Source of the DNA: Kibdelosporangium aridum
GTDB lineage: Bacteria; Actinomycetota; Actinomycetes; Mycobacteriales; Pseudonocardiaceae
DNA: 64,000 nt
Assembly (NCBI RefSeq): GCF_900176515.1
Contig: NZ_FWXV01000002.1
Span: forward strand, 124,001 to 188,000
Reading direction: 5' to 3'
Each line of letters begins with the position of its first letter. The stretch's first letter is position 1. A program made the position numbers and the translations under genes. This document shows positions 33,256 to 41,413 of this stretch, piece after piece. The notes under the pieces were generated by a model, which had not been told where the DNA came from, searched no databases, and saw only the letters and a list, made by a program, of their open reading frames with translations.

Positions 33256-34931
33256 TGAATGATTCCGAACTGCCGGTAGTCCGCGTACGCCGGGAACCGG
33301 CCGATCTTCACGTTGCCGACCTTCGTACCGTGCAGGTACGAGTTGCGGGTGTAGATCAGCGGGACGACCGGGGAGTCGGCCAGGATCTTGCGGTCCAGCT
33401 CGGCCCACTTCTTGCCGGCCTCAGCCTGGTCCACAGTGGCCTGTGCCTCGGTGATCAGCCGGTCGACCTCAGGGTTGTTGTACCGCGCGGTGTTGTAGCC
33501 ACCGCCACCGATCTCAGTGGACTGGAACAGCGGCTGGATGTTGGCGTTGGCCGACGGGATGTCCGGCTGCCACGAGGTGAGCACCAGGTCGTAGTCCGGG
33601 TTGTCCTTGTTCTGCACCTCGGCGGTGAAGGTCTCCTCGTCCAGCGGCTTGATCGTCACCTTGATGCCTGCGGCGGCCAAACCCGACTGGATCGACTCGG
33701 CCTTGCGCGGCCAGTCGTTCTCCGCACGGGTCGCCAGCACCAGGCCATCCAGGCCGTTCGGCAGGCCGGCCGCAGCCAGCATGTCCTTGGCCTTGCCCGG
33801 GTCACCTTCCGGCTTGGTCTGGTACAGGTCGAACTGCTCACGACCGGCCAGACCGGGCGTGATCAGCGTGGTGGCGATGTCACCCGCCAGCTGCGCGTTG
33901 CCCGCGCTGGCGACCTGGAAGGCTGACTTGTTGACCGCGTACTGGAAAGCCTTGCGCACGTTGACATCTGTCAGCTTGCCGCGCTGCGTGTTCAGCGCGA
34001 GGTAAGCAAGCGCACCGGATTCCGACGTGACCAGACGGGACTTGGCCGACGCGTTGCCGGTGATCTGCGCGAGCTGCGCGGGCGAGGCGAACGAGACACC
34101 GAACGCGTTCTTGTCGTCGCCGCTGTCGTCGATCAACCGCTTGGAGATCACGTTGGTCTGCTGGCTGAACTGCCAGACGACCCGGTCCGGGTACGCCGGG
34201 CGCGTCTCGTCGCTCTTCGGGTCGAAGTTGGTGTTGCGTACGAGCACAGCCTGCTTGCCGCGCTCGAACGTCTCGATCTGGTACGGGCCAGAAGCGACCG
34301 GCTTCTCGCCGTAGTTGGCCTCCGCACCCTTGCCCTTGGGCACCGGCGCGAACGCGGGCGTGCTGGCCACCCAGTTCCAGTCACCGTACGGGCGGGCGAG
34401 CTTGAAGATGATCGTCTTGTCGTCCGGCGTCTCGATCGAGCTGAGCTCCTGGCCGCCTTCGAACGGGCCCTTGTACGTCAGGCCGGGCGACAGCAAATCC
34501 TTGTGGTAGGCCAGACCGCCGGAGAACGCGGGCGCGAACGACCGCTCGAGGCCCCACTTGACGTCCTCGGACTTGATCGGCGTGCCGTCGCTGTACTTCA
34601 GATTGTCCTTGAGGGTGAAGGTCCACGTCTTGCCGCCGTCGCTCGGCTTGCCGGTGTCGGTGGCCAGGTCGGGCACGATCGTCGTGTCCTGGCCGGGCGC
34701 GACCTTCCACGACGTCAAGCGCCGGTGCACGAACTGCAGGCCGGTCACGACCAGGCTGGAGCTGCGTGCCGGGTCGTACTGCTGGGTCGGCGAGTCGGCC
34801 AGCAAGTAGAGCGTTCCACCCTGCTTGACCGTGCCGCCCCCGTCCTGCCCCGCCGGCTTGTCGTTGGCGCCGCAGGCGGCCAGCAACACGGCCACCGCTG
34901 CGATCCCGGCGAGCGAATGCCTGCGTTTCAT
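33252..34931 (-). CDS. Family 5 extracellular substrate-binding lipoprotein (peptide type)
   Basis: A 559-residue solute-binding lipoprotein. The signal peptide (RRHSLAGIAAVAVLLAAC) ends in the lipobox LAAC. The mature protein follows the SBP_bac_5 pattern: VKQGGTLYLLADSPTQQYDPAR, WTFTLKDNLKYSDGTPIKSEDVKW, GPYQIETFERGKQAVLVRN, DVNVRKAFQYAVNK and PVVPLIYTRN. Family 5 proteins bind oligopeptides, dipeptides, nickel or other solutes; peptide is favoured by the double ATPase and the nearby secreted peptidase. It lies 10 nt after the DppB gene and overlaps the ATPase gene by 4 nt. Confidence 0.94.
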   Translation of the reverse strand: MKRRHSLAGIAAVAVLLAACGANDKPAGQDGGGTVKQGGTLYLLADSPTQQYDPARSSSLVVTGLQFVHRRLTSWKVAPGQDTTIVPDLATDTGKPSDGGKTWTFTLKDNLKYSDGTPIKSEDVKWGLERSFAPAFSGGLAYHKDLLSPGLTYKGPFEGGQELSSIETPDDKTIIFKLARPYGDWNWVASTPAFAPVPKGKGAEANYGEKPVASGPYQIETFERGKQAVLVRNTNFDPKSDETRPAYPDRVVWQFSQQTNVISKRLIDDSGDDKNAFGVSFASPAQLAQITGNASAKSRLVTSESGALAYLALNTQRGKLTDVNVRKAFQYAVNKSAFQVASAGNAQLAGDIATTLITPGLAGREQFDLYQTKPEGDPGKAKDMLAAAGLPNGLDGLVLATRAENDWPRKAESIQSGLAAAGIKVTIKPLDEETFTAEVQNKDNPDYDLVLTSWQPDIPSANANIQPLFQSTEIGGGGYNTARYNNPEVDRLITEAQATVDQAEAGKKWAELDRKILADSPVVPLIYTRNSYLHGTKVGNVKIGRFPAYADYRQFGIIQ

Positions 34932-34941
34932 GGGTTCCCCT

Positions 34942-35937
34942 TCATGTCAGGCGTGCCCGTGGGTCGAGCACACCGTAAAACAGATCGACCAGGAAGTTGA
35001 CGACCGTGACCGCCAGCGCCGCGAACAGCGTGACGCCAAGCAGGATCGGCAGGTTCAAGCTCCTGATCGAGTCGACGAGCAGCATGCCGACACCCGGCAT
35101 GCTGAAGATCCGTTCGGTGATCACGGTTCCGGCGAGCAACAGGCCGAGGTCCACACCGAACACCGTGACCACGGGCAAAAGGACGTTGCGCAACGCGTGC
35201 TTGCCAACGACTTTGCGCTCGGTCAGGCCTTTCGCGCGGGCCGTGCGGATGAAGTCCTCACCGAGGGTCTCCAGCATCTGGCCCCGCGTGAGCCGCGCGT
35301 AGATCGCGGCGTGCAGGAAAGCCAGCACCAGCCACGGCGTGACGAGATGCCACGCCCACTGCACGACGTCCTCGCCGATGGGCACGTAACCGTTCTTGGG
35401 CACCACGTCCAAACCGAACGCGAAGATCGTGATGCCGAGCATTCCGGCGAGGTACGCGGGCATCGACACACCCGCCATCGCCACGCCCATGGTGATCCGG
35501 TCCAGTGGCGTGCCACGCTTGAGCGCCGAGACGACACCGAGCCCGACGCCGGTGATCAGCCAGATGATCGCGGCACCGATGGCGACCGAGACACTCACCT
35601 CGACCCGGTCGAGGATCTGGTCGAGCACCTCGGCGTTGTTCTGGAAGTCGTACCCGAAACACGGTGCCGGGCACTGGATCGCGGTCTGGCCGGACCCGAA
35701 CGTCCGGCCGGTGAAGATCCCGCCGATGAAGTCGAAGTACTGCTGGTACCAGGGCACGTTGTAGCCCATGAAGTCACGCGCGAGTTCCAGCGCCTGCGGC
35801 GAGCACGGACGGCCGCACGCGAGCTGAGCCGGATCCGACGGCAGGACGTAGAAGACCAGGAACGTGATGAACGAGACGAGCAGCAGGACGACGACCATGC
35901 CCGCGAAGCGGCCGGCCACGAATTTGAAGACGCGCAT
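34942..35937 (-). CDS. dppB: Peptide ABC transporter permease (DppB/OppB type)
   Basis: A 331-residue inner-membrane permease. MRVFKFVAGRFAGMVVVLLLVSFITFLVFYVLPSD is the typical first helix of the DppB family. The EAA-type coupling loop is FIRTARAKGLTERKVVGKHALRNVLLPVVT. A larger-than-usual loop lies between helices 1 and 2 (about residues 40-100), containing three Cys that could be extracytoplasmic. It pairs with the DppC-type permease, whose stop codon overlaps this ATG (TGATG). Confidence 0.94.
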   Translation of the reverse strand: MRVFKFVAGRFAGMVVVLLLVSFITFLVFYVLPSDPAQLACGRPCSPQALELARDFMGYNVPWYQQYFDFIGGIFTGRTFGSGQTAIQCPAPCFGYDFQNNAEVLDQILDRVEVSVSVAIGAAIIWLITGVGLGVVSALKRGTPLDRITMGVAMAGVSMPAYLAGMLGITIFAFGLDVVPKNGYVPIGEDVVQWAWHLVTPWLVLAFLHAAIYARLTRGQMLETLGEDFIRTARAKGLTERKVVGKHALRNVLLPVVTVFGVDLGLLLAGTVITERIFSMPGVGMLLVDSIRSLNLPILLGVTLFAALAVTVVNFLVDLFYGVLDPRARLT

Positions 35938-36875
35938 CAGCCCCGGCCCTCCGACCTCGGGTCAAACTCATCCCGGATGCTGTCGCCGACCACGTTGAAC
36001 GCCAACGTGATCAGGAACAGCATCAGCCCGGGGAAGACGAGGTACATCGGATCGGTCTCGAAGTAGTCGATGGCGTCCGAAATGGTGCGTCCCCAGCTTG
36101 GCGTCGGCGGAAGCACACCGGCACCGAGGAACGACAGCGCGGCCTCGTTGCCGATCATCGACGGGATCGTCAGGCTGGACACGATGATGATCGGCGCCCA
36201 CAGGTTCGGCAGCAGCTGCTTGATGAAGACATGCCACGTACCGCCGCCCATCACCCTGGACGCCGACACGAAGTTGCGCTTGCTCAAGCTGAGCACCTGC
36301 GCGCGGACGATGCGTGCGACCCGCGGCCAGCCGAATATCCCGAGCACGACGATCAGCAGCAGCTGACGCGGGAACTCGATGGGTGCGACGGCGCCGAGCG
36401 CGATCATGAAGACCAGGGACGGGAAGCCGAGCATCACGTCCGACGCCCACGAGACCATCCGGTCCCACCAGCCGCCGATGTATCCCGCACTGGCCCCGAT
36501 CAGCACACCGAGAACCGTGGCCAGGACGGTGGCACCAAGGCCGACCAGCAGGCTGACGCGTGCGCCGTAGGCAACGAGCGCGAACAGGTCGACGCCTCGC
36601 AGCGGCTGGACGCCGAACCAGTGATCGCCACTGACACCACCAAGCGCACCGGCAGGCAGCCCGTCCGGGCCGAGCGCGTCGAGATTCTCGCCCAGATCCT
36701 GGCCCTCAATGGCAACCCAGAGGTCGGCGCCGACAGCGAGCAGGACAATCGCGACAACCATGATCGCGCAGGTCAATGTCCACGCATCGCGGCGAATCGC
36801 GCGCCACAGGGCGGCCGGGAGCGAACGCGCGGCACCCGGCGTGACATCGCCGCCAAGCGGTAAGGGGTCGGACAA
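35937..36875 (-). CDS. dppC: Peptide ABC transporter permease (DppC/OppC type)
   Basis: A permease of about 312 residues, first gene of the transporter operon. Family marks are WVAIEGQDLGENLDALGPDG, HWFGVQPLRGVDLFALVAYGARVSLLVGLGAT and the coupling loop ARIVRAQVLSLSKRNFVSASRVMGGG, plus PSMIGNEAALSFLGAGVLPPTPSWG. The start is uncertain: TTG 36875 has GGAAGG about 7 nt upstream; GTG 36881 and ATGs further out are in frame. The promoter should lie in the 460-bp spacer upstream. Confidence 0.9.
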   Translation of the reverse strand: MSDPLPLGGDVTPGAARSLPAALWRAIRRDAWTLTCAIMVVAIVLLAVGADLWVAIEGQDLGENLDALGPDGLPAGALGGVSGDHWFGVQPLRGVDLFALVAYGARVSLLVGLGATVLATVLGVLIGASAGYIGGWWDRMVSWASDVMLGFPSLVFMIALGAVAPIEFPRQLLLIVVLGIFGWPRVARIVRAQVLSLSKRNFVSASRVMGGGTWHVFIKQLLPNLWAPIIIVSSLTIPSMIGNEAALSFLGAGVLPPTPSWGRTISDAIDYFETDPMYLVFPGLMLFLITLAFNVVGDSIRDEFDPRSEGRG

Positions 36876-37335
36876 CGGCACCTTCCGTAGTCGGCTGTTC
36901 GGGTGACCAGCACGGACCTTAGGCCTGGTCCGCGCCTGGCCACGCATCATCTCACCATGTGGTCGGCAAGTAACACCCGCCAAACCGCCGTCCCATTGGA
37001 CGTAACGCATCCGAGTGAACACCGTACGAACGGACCGTTCGCACGGACAAGTCCCCTGATCTCGCAGGCCAGACGCCATTTCCCGACTAGAATTGACGCT
37101 CGGGGCCGCCCCACCCCCTTGGGATGGGCGGGGGCTGCCTTGGGGCTGGTTGGTGATCTTGGCGACTTCGCTGGGTGTTCGGTTTGTGAGTTTTGGGCGG
37201 AGTTCTTCGTCCACGTTGTGGTACGTGTCGCCGTGTGGACTGGACGCAGGAGATCGCCACGATCAGGCGGCTGGTTACCGAACGCTATGTCGTCCCGCGC
37301 ATAGCCACGATGGTCGCGCCGAGCCGTTTCATCGG
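36876..37335. other. 460-bp intergenic region upstream of the peptide transporter
   Basis: No convincing gene is present. It holds the perfect palindrome CGAACGG-A-CCGTTCG (37027-37041), about 150 bp before the dppC start, a candidate operator. A C-rich run answered by a G-rich run (37110-37150) could form a weak hairpin. The stretch 37150-37330 has short open frames on the plus strand whose translations I cannot link to any family; it may be a gene remnant. Confidence 0.5.
37027..37041. promoter_or_regulatory. Perfect 7+1+7 palindrome, candidate operator of the dpp-like operon
   Basis: CGAACGG-A-CCGTTCG is an exact inverted repeat in the spacer preceding the transporter operon. No regulator gene adjoins it, so the cognate protein is unknown. 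Confidence 0.45.
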
Positions 37336-38355
37336 TCAGGCCGCGGCGCGTGCGGTCAGGGGGCGGCGGCGCAGGTCCGGGTTCTCCAGGGCTGGGGGTT
37401 GGTAGGCCTGGTCGAGGGTGCCGATGTCGGTGCCGGGCGGGACGATTTCGTCGATGCGGTCGAGGATGTCGTCGGTGAGGGTGACGTCCAGGCCGGTGAG
37501 CAGGCTGTCGAGGTGGTCCATGGTGCGGGCGCCGATCAGTGCGCTGGTGACGCCGGGGTGGGCGATGGTGAACGCCATCGCGAGGTGGGTCATGGGCAGG
37601 CCTGCCTCGGCGGCGAGGGGGATGAGCTTTTCGACCGTGTCGAGCCGGCGCTCGTCGTTGAAATGCTGGAACAGGCCGGCGCGCAGTAGGTTGTTGTCCT
37701 CGTTCTTGCGCACGCGGCCGGTGAGCAGGCCCTGGCCGAGCGGACCCCAGACCAGGACGCCCATGCCGAAGCGCTGGGTGGCGGGCAGGACCTCACGTTC
37801 GATGCCGCGGTTGAGGATGGAGTACGCCGGCTGCTCGGTGTGGAATCGTGCGAGGCCGCGCCGCTCGGCGACCCACTGAGCCTCGACGATGCCGGACGCG
37901 GGGGTCTGCGAGGCGCCGATCGCGCGGACCTTGCCACTCTGGATCAGGTCCGTCAGCGCGGAGAGGGTTTCCTCGATGTCAGTGCGGGGATCGGGGCGGT
38001 GAAGTTGGTAGAGGTCGATGTAATCGGTCCGCAGGCGACGCAGTGAGTTCTCCACGGCGGTGACGATCCAGCGCCGGGAGGCGCCGTGGTGGTTGGGGTC
38101 CTGCCCGGCCGGGAGGCCGAACTTGGTGGCGAGCACGACGTTGTCCCGGCGCCCTTCCAGGGCCTTGCCGACGACGTCCTCGGAGTCGCCGTAGCGGTCG
38201 GCAGTGTCGATGAAGTTGATGCCGGCATCCAGCGCCTTGTGGATGATGCGGGCCGAGTCCTCGGGGGCGTTGCCCATGGCGGTGGCGAACATCAGGGTGC
38301 CCAGGGCGTAGGGGCTGACCTGGATGCCGGTCCGGCCGAGTGTGCGGTACTGCAC
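37336..38355 (-). CDS. Aldo/keto reductase
   Basis: A 339-residue AKR, probably NADPH-dependent and soluble. The barrel motifs are LGRTGIQVSPYALGTLMF, the catalytic tetrad Asp and Tyr in FIDTADRYGDSE, Lys in LATKFG and His in YQLHRPDP, then the cofactor-binding GARTMDHLDSLL. The GTG at 38355 is preceded by AGGGAG and begins the conserved VQYRTLGRTG; the frame continues upstream but inside the neighbouring tetR. It is divergent from that TetR with twin palindromic repeats between them, so it is very probably the repressor's target. The substrate is an aldehyde or ketone not identifiable here. Confidence 0.93.
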   Translation of the reverse strand: MQYRTLGRTGIQVSPYALGTLMFATAMGNAPEDSARIIHKALDAGINFIDTADRYGDSEDVVGKALEGRRDNVVLATKFGLPAGQDPNHHGASRRWIVTAVENSLRRLRTDYIDLYQLHRPDPRTDIEETLSALTDLIQSGKVRAIGASQTPASGIVEAQWVAERRGLARFHTEQPAYSILNRGIEREVLPATQRFGMGVLVWGPLGQGLLTGRVRKNEDNNLLRAGLFQHFNDERRLDTVEKLIPLAAEAGLPMTHLAMAFTIAHPGVTSALIGARTMDHLDSLLTGLDVTLTDDILDRIDEIVPPGTDIGTLDQAYQPPALENPDLRRRPLTARAAA

Positions 38356-38400
38356 GGGTTCTCCCTGCGGTGGTTGGGATGCCGTAGGCTCACGGTAAGT

Positions 38401-38438
38401 GGAAAGCTTTTCCGGAACTATACGGAAAGCTTTTCCGG
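38401..38438. promoter_or_regulatory. Twin operator: two identical near-palindromic 15-mers
   Basis: GGAAAGCTTTTCCGG occurs at 38401-38415 and again, identically, at 38424-38438. The 23-bp period is close to two helical turns. It lies between the divergent aldo/keto reductase and tetR starts and is the likely TetR operator pair. Confidence 0.8.
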
Positions 38439-38460
38439 TTACGCAAGCGGAGGAGATGTG

Positions 38461-39054
38461 GTGCACCCGAACACGACGCCGCGCCGGCGCCGGGCCGACG
38501 CGCGACGCAACGTCGACGCGTTGATCGAGGCCGCGAGGACCGTCTTCGCCACCTCCGGCGTGGACGCACCGGCGAAGGAGATCACCGACCTGGCCGGAGT
38601 AGGAGTCGGCACGCTGTACCGGCACTTCCCGCAGCGCTCTGACTTGGTCAAAGCCGTCGTGGAAAGCGGGATCGACGCCGTCGCCGACGCGGGCCCGGAA
38701 CTGAGTGCCGCGCACGAGCCGGCAGAAGCCCTCGCCCAGTGGATCCACCGGTTCACCGAACTGCTCGCGACCAAACGCGGACTCGCCTCGGCGCTGCACT
38801 CGGGCGATCCGGCATTCTCGGGACTACCCGGCTACTTCATGCAGCGACTCGGCCCCGCCCTCGCGGCGCTGCTCGACGCGGCAGTGGCCGACGGCACGGT
38901 TCGCGATGACATCAGCGCCGAGGATCTCCTGCACGCCATCACTCAGCTGTCCCAGCCCGTCCCCGGGCGAGAGCCCGAACACAACCAGCGCATCGTTGCG
39001 GTCCTTGTCGACGGTCTACGCCACGGAGCCACGCGACGGCCTCCCGCACGCTGA
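38461..39054 (+). CDS. TetR-family repressor of the divergent aldo/keto reductase
   Basis: A 197-residue TetR protein. The HTH domain covers residues 14-60: VDALIEAARTVFATSGVDAPAKEITDLAGVGVGTLYRHFPQRSDLV. The C-terminal ligand domain is of the type found in actinobacterial repressors of oxidoreductases. GGAGGAG (38449-38455) precedes the GTG start; the adjacent GTG at 38458 is an alternative. The two repeats at 38401-38438 lie directly upstream, supporting autoregulation and control of the reductase. Confidence 0.92.
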   Translation: MHPNTTPRRRRADARRNVDALIEAARTVFATSGVDAPAKEITDLAGVGVGTLYRHFPQRSDLVKAVVESGIDAVADAGPELSAAHEPAEALAQWIHRFTELLATKRGLASALHSGDPAFSGLPGYFMQRLGPALAALLDAAVADGTVRDDISAEDLLHAITQLSQPVPGREPEHNQRIVAVLVDGLRHGATRRPPAR

Positions 39055-39062
39055 CTCTTCAG

Positions 39063-39710
39063 CTAGTCAGGAACCAGGCCCGCGTCCTGGGCCAGGATCG
39101 CGGCCTGCACCCTGGACTGCAGGTCCAACTTGGTCAGCACCCGCGACACGTGCGTCTTCACGGTCGTCTCACCGATGTACAGCTTGCGGCCGATCTGCTG
39201 GTTGGACAGTCCTTCCGCCAAGCAGATCAGGACTTCCCGTTCCCGTTCGGTCAACTGGTCGAGCCCGGGCGGGGTGCGGGCCGGTTTCGGTGCGCTGGCC
39301 GCGAACGCGTTCAGCAGACGCCGCGTCACCTTGGGTTCGAGGACGCCGTCGCCTTCCGCGACGTGCTTGATCGCCTCGACCAGGCGTGGTGCCTCAACGG
39401 ACTTCAGCAGGAAGCCGGCCGCACCGGCGCGCAACGCCCCGTGGACGTACTCGTCCAGGTCGAATGTGGTCAGGACCAGGACGTCGCACACGTCTTCGCG
39501 GACCAGTTGCTCGGTCGCCTCGATGCCGTCCATGCCGGGCATGCGCACGTCCATCAGCACCACGTCGGGCCGCAATGTCCGGGCCATCCGCACGGCCGCG
39601 GCGCCGTCTCCTGCTTCGCCGACGACTTCGATGCCGTCCGCGCGGGACAGGATCAGCACCAGTCCGGCGCGGATCGCCGCGTGGTCGTCCGCGACCAATA
39701 CCCGAATCAA
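39063..39710 (-). CDS. NarL/FixJ-type response regulator
   Basis: A 215-residue response regulator. Receiver residues: VADDHAAI acidic pair, DVVLMDVRMPGMDG phosphoacceptor Asp, LTTFDLDEY Thr and FLLKSVEA Lys. The LuxR HTH is LTEREREVLICLAEGLSNQQIGRKLYIGETTVKTHVSRVLTKL. It overlaps the kinase gene by 4 nt. Unlike the first two-component pair, no membrane protein is divergent from it with intact frame (see the broken gene at 40960). The spacer to the convergent tetR is only 8 bp. Confidence 0.95.
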   Translation of the reverse strand: MIRVLVADDHAAIRAGLVLILSRADGIEVVGEAGDGAAAVRMARTLRPDVVLMDVRMPGMDGIEATEQLVREDVCDVLVLTTFDLDEYVHGALRAGAAGFLLKSVEAPRLVEAIKHVAEGDGVLEPKVTRRLLNAFAASAPKPARTPPGLDQLTEREREVLICLAEGLSNQQIGRKLYIGETTVKTHVSRVLTKLDLQSRVQAAILAQDAGLVPD

Positions 39711-40882
39711 CTCGCCACTCCTCCCGTGGGCAACACCGCACGCACCCGCCAGCCGCCGCGCCAGGGACCTGCCTGGAAATCCCCGCCGACCGCGTGTGCG
39801 CGTTCCCGCATGTTCACCAGCCCCGTCCCGGTGCCTTTGCCCGGCGGTCCGGTCATTTCGTTGGTGACTTCGATGACCAGCTGATCGTCCACGGCCTGCA
39901 CCTCGACCCGCGCGTCGCCGCCGCCCGCGTGCTTCAGGGCGTTCGTCAGCGCTTCCTGGATGATCCGGTACGCCGCCAGGTCTACCGCGACGGGCAGCTC
40001 GTCGAACGACTTGCGCACTTGCAGCGAAAGCCCGCCTGCTTTGGCGGAGTCCAGCAGCTTGTCCAATTCGGCCAGACGGGCAGGCGCGGTGCGTGGGTCC
40101 GGCGCGCCGCCTTCCGCGCGCAGCAGGTCGATCATCGAGCGCATCTCGGCCAACGACTGGAGGCTGTTCTCCCGCACGGACTCCAGCACCTTCCGGACGA
40201 GTTTCCGCTCGTTCTCGTCGTCGATCATCGACAACAGGGCCTCGGACTGGATCGCGATCGCCGAGAGATGCCCGGCGACCACGTCATGCAGGTCGCGGGC
40301 CATCCTCGAGCGCTCAGCGTTGACCGCGGTCCGCCGGTCCAGCTCGGCGATCTGACGCATCTGCCGGGACTGCTGCCGTTCGGCGTGCAGGAGCTCGTCG
40401 TGCTGGCGGATGTTGAACGACCACCAGACCGGGACGATCAGCAGCGTGAACAGGTTCACCATGTTGAAGAACGCGCGCCGCCAGTTCTCCGACACGATGC
40501 CGTCCGTCACGGAGATGCCCAGTGCGAGGACGGTCATGACGCCCAGGATCACCCAGGCCGCGCGTTTGCTGGCGCTCAACGTCGCGCTGAACAGCAGGTC
40601 GATGAAGACCAACATCACCGGAAGAGGCAGGTCGTAGGTGATGTCGTAGAGCAGGATGCAGGACGCGATCACCAACGCGGGCAGCGGCGCCTTGCGGCGG
40701 AACATCTGCGTGACACACAACACCGCGGACTGGATGACCAGAATCCACAGAGGAAGCTGGTTGTCGGTCCTGAGCGCGTACAGGTCCAAGGCGTAAAGCA
40801 CGAGTGCGACGGCGAAGAAGACCCCAGCCACGAACACGTTCCACCAGGGACGCTGTCCGTAACGTTGGAATTCTCCGGTCAT
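39707..40882 (-). CDS. Sensor histidine kinase, HisKA_3 type
   Basis: A 391-residue membrane kinase. Around five helices occupy residues 12-150 (for example FVAGVFFAVALVLYAL, LVIQSAVLCVTQMF). The phosphoacceptor box is MARDLHDVVAGHLSAIAIQSEALL. The ATPase region shows RIIQEALTNALKHAGGG and GTGTGLVNMRERAHAVGG. It is coupled to the downstream regulator by a 4-nt overlap. The ATG at 40882 starts just before the first helix; a GTG three codons earlier is possible. The stimulus and target genes are unknown; the divergent membrane-protein gene is a candidate target. Confidence 0.93.
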   Translation of the reverse strand: MTGEFQRYGQRPWWNVFVAGVFFAVALVLYALDLYALRTDNQLPLWILVIQSAVLCVTQMFRRKAPLPALVIASCILLYDITYDLPLPVMLVFIDLLFSATLSASKRAAWVILGVMTVLALGISVTDGIVSENWRRAFFNMVNLFTLLIVPVWWSFNIRQHDELLHAERQQSRQMRQIAELDRRTAVNAERSRMARDLHDVVAGHLSAIAIQSEALLSMIDDENERKLVRKVLESVRENSLQSLAEMRSMIDLLRAEGGAPDPRTAPARLAELDKLLDSAKAGGLSLQVRKSFDELPVAVDLAAYRIIQEALTNALKHAGGGDARVEVQAVDDQLVIEVTNEMTGPPGKGTGTGLVNMRERAHAVGGDFQAGPWRGGWRVRAVLPTGGVAS

Positions 40883-40959
40883 AATCACGTCGACAATCAC
40901 AGCACAGGTTCCGAACGCGCCGGGTCGTACTAAGGGATGACAGGCACCTGTACTCATGC

Positions 40960-41413
40960 GTGACGTCTTCTCCCACTGCGATCACGCAGGCTTGGCGCAT
41001 GCTCATCGTGACGTTGATCCTGGCGTGCGAGATCGGGTTCTGGGTCGTGCTCGGCGCGGGCCTGGTGGGGTCGGCGGGGACCGTCCATGGGCTGGCCGCG
41101 GTGTACCTCGGCGTCAGTGTCGCGTTCGGACACAGCATGATGCGCTGGGCGGATCAGCGGTCCGCCGCCGGTGAAGCCGCCGAAATCGGGATCGGCGCGC
41201 GTCCGCTACGAATGGCGCGAGTGGGGGAAATTCATGCTGGCGTACGCGATCGCGTGCGGCGTGATGGCATTGCTCATCTTCGTCGTGAGCACGCCGGAGC
41301 ACACCGCGGCCTTGTGGCGGGACACGATCCCGACGTTGTCGGTCGTCGCCGGGATCTGGCTGCTGTGGCCGTTGTCGGCGACGGTCAAGAAATCAGATCC
41401 TGCCGCGAGCTGA
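40960..41413 (+). pseudogene. Frameshifted membrane protein gene
   Basis: Two overlapping open frames together read as one membrane protein. Frame A (start GTG 40960 or ATG 40999) gives MLIVTLILACEIGFWVVLGAGL and HGLAAVYLGVSVAFGHSMMRWADQR. From about 41160 the continuation is in the next frame: GPPPVKPPKSG, then ARVRYEWREWGKFMLAYAIACG and a second helix pair. Related actinobacterial proteins, as I recall them, have these segments in one frame in this order, so a length change near 41155-41165 broke the gene. Alternatively the second part is expressed alone from GTG 41171 (80 residues). It is divergent from a two-component kinase and its end overlaps the LuxR-type ATPase gene by 29 nt. Confidence 0.6.

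Noticed and set aside
34825..36066. 413-codon plus-strand frame over the transporter genes
   Set aside because: Asp/Arg/His-rich shadow of dppB and its neighbours.
37150..37335. Possible transposase remnant before the aldo/keto reductase
   Set aside because: No inverted terminal repeats, no target duplication and no transposase motif in any frame.
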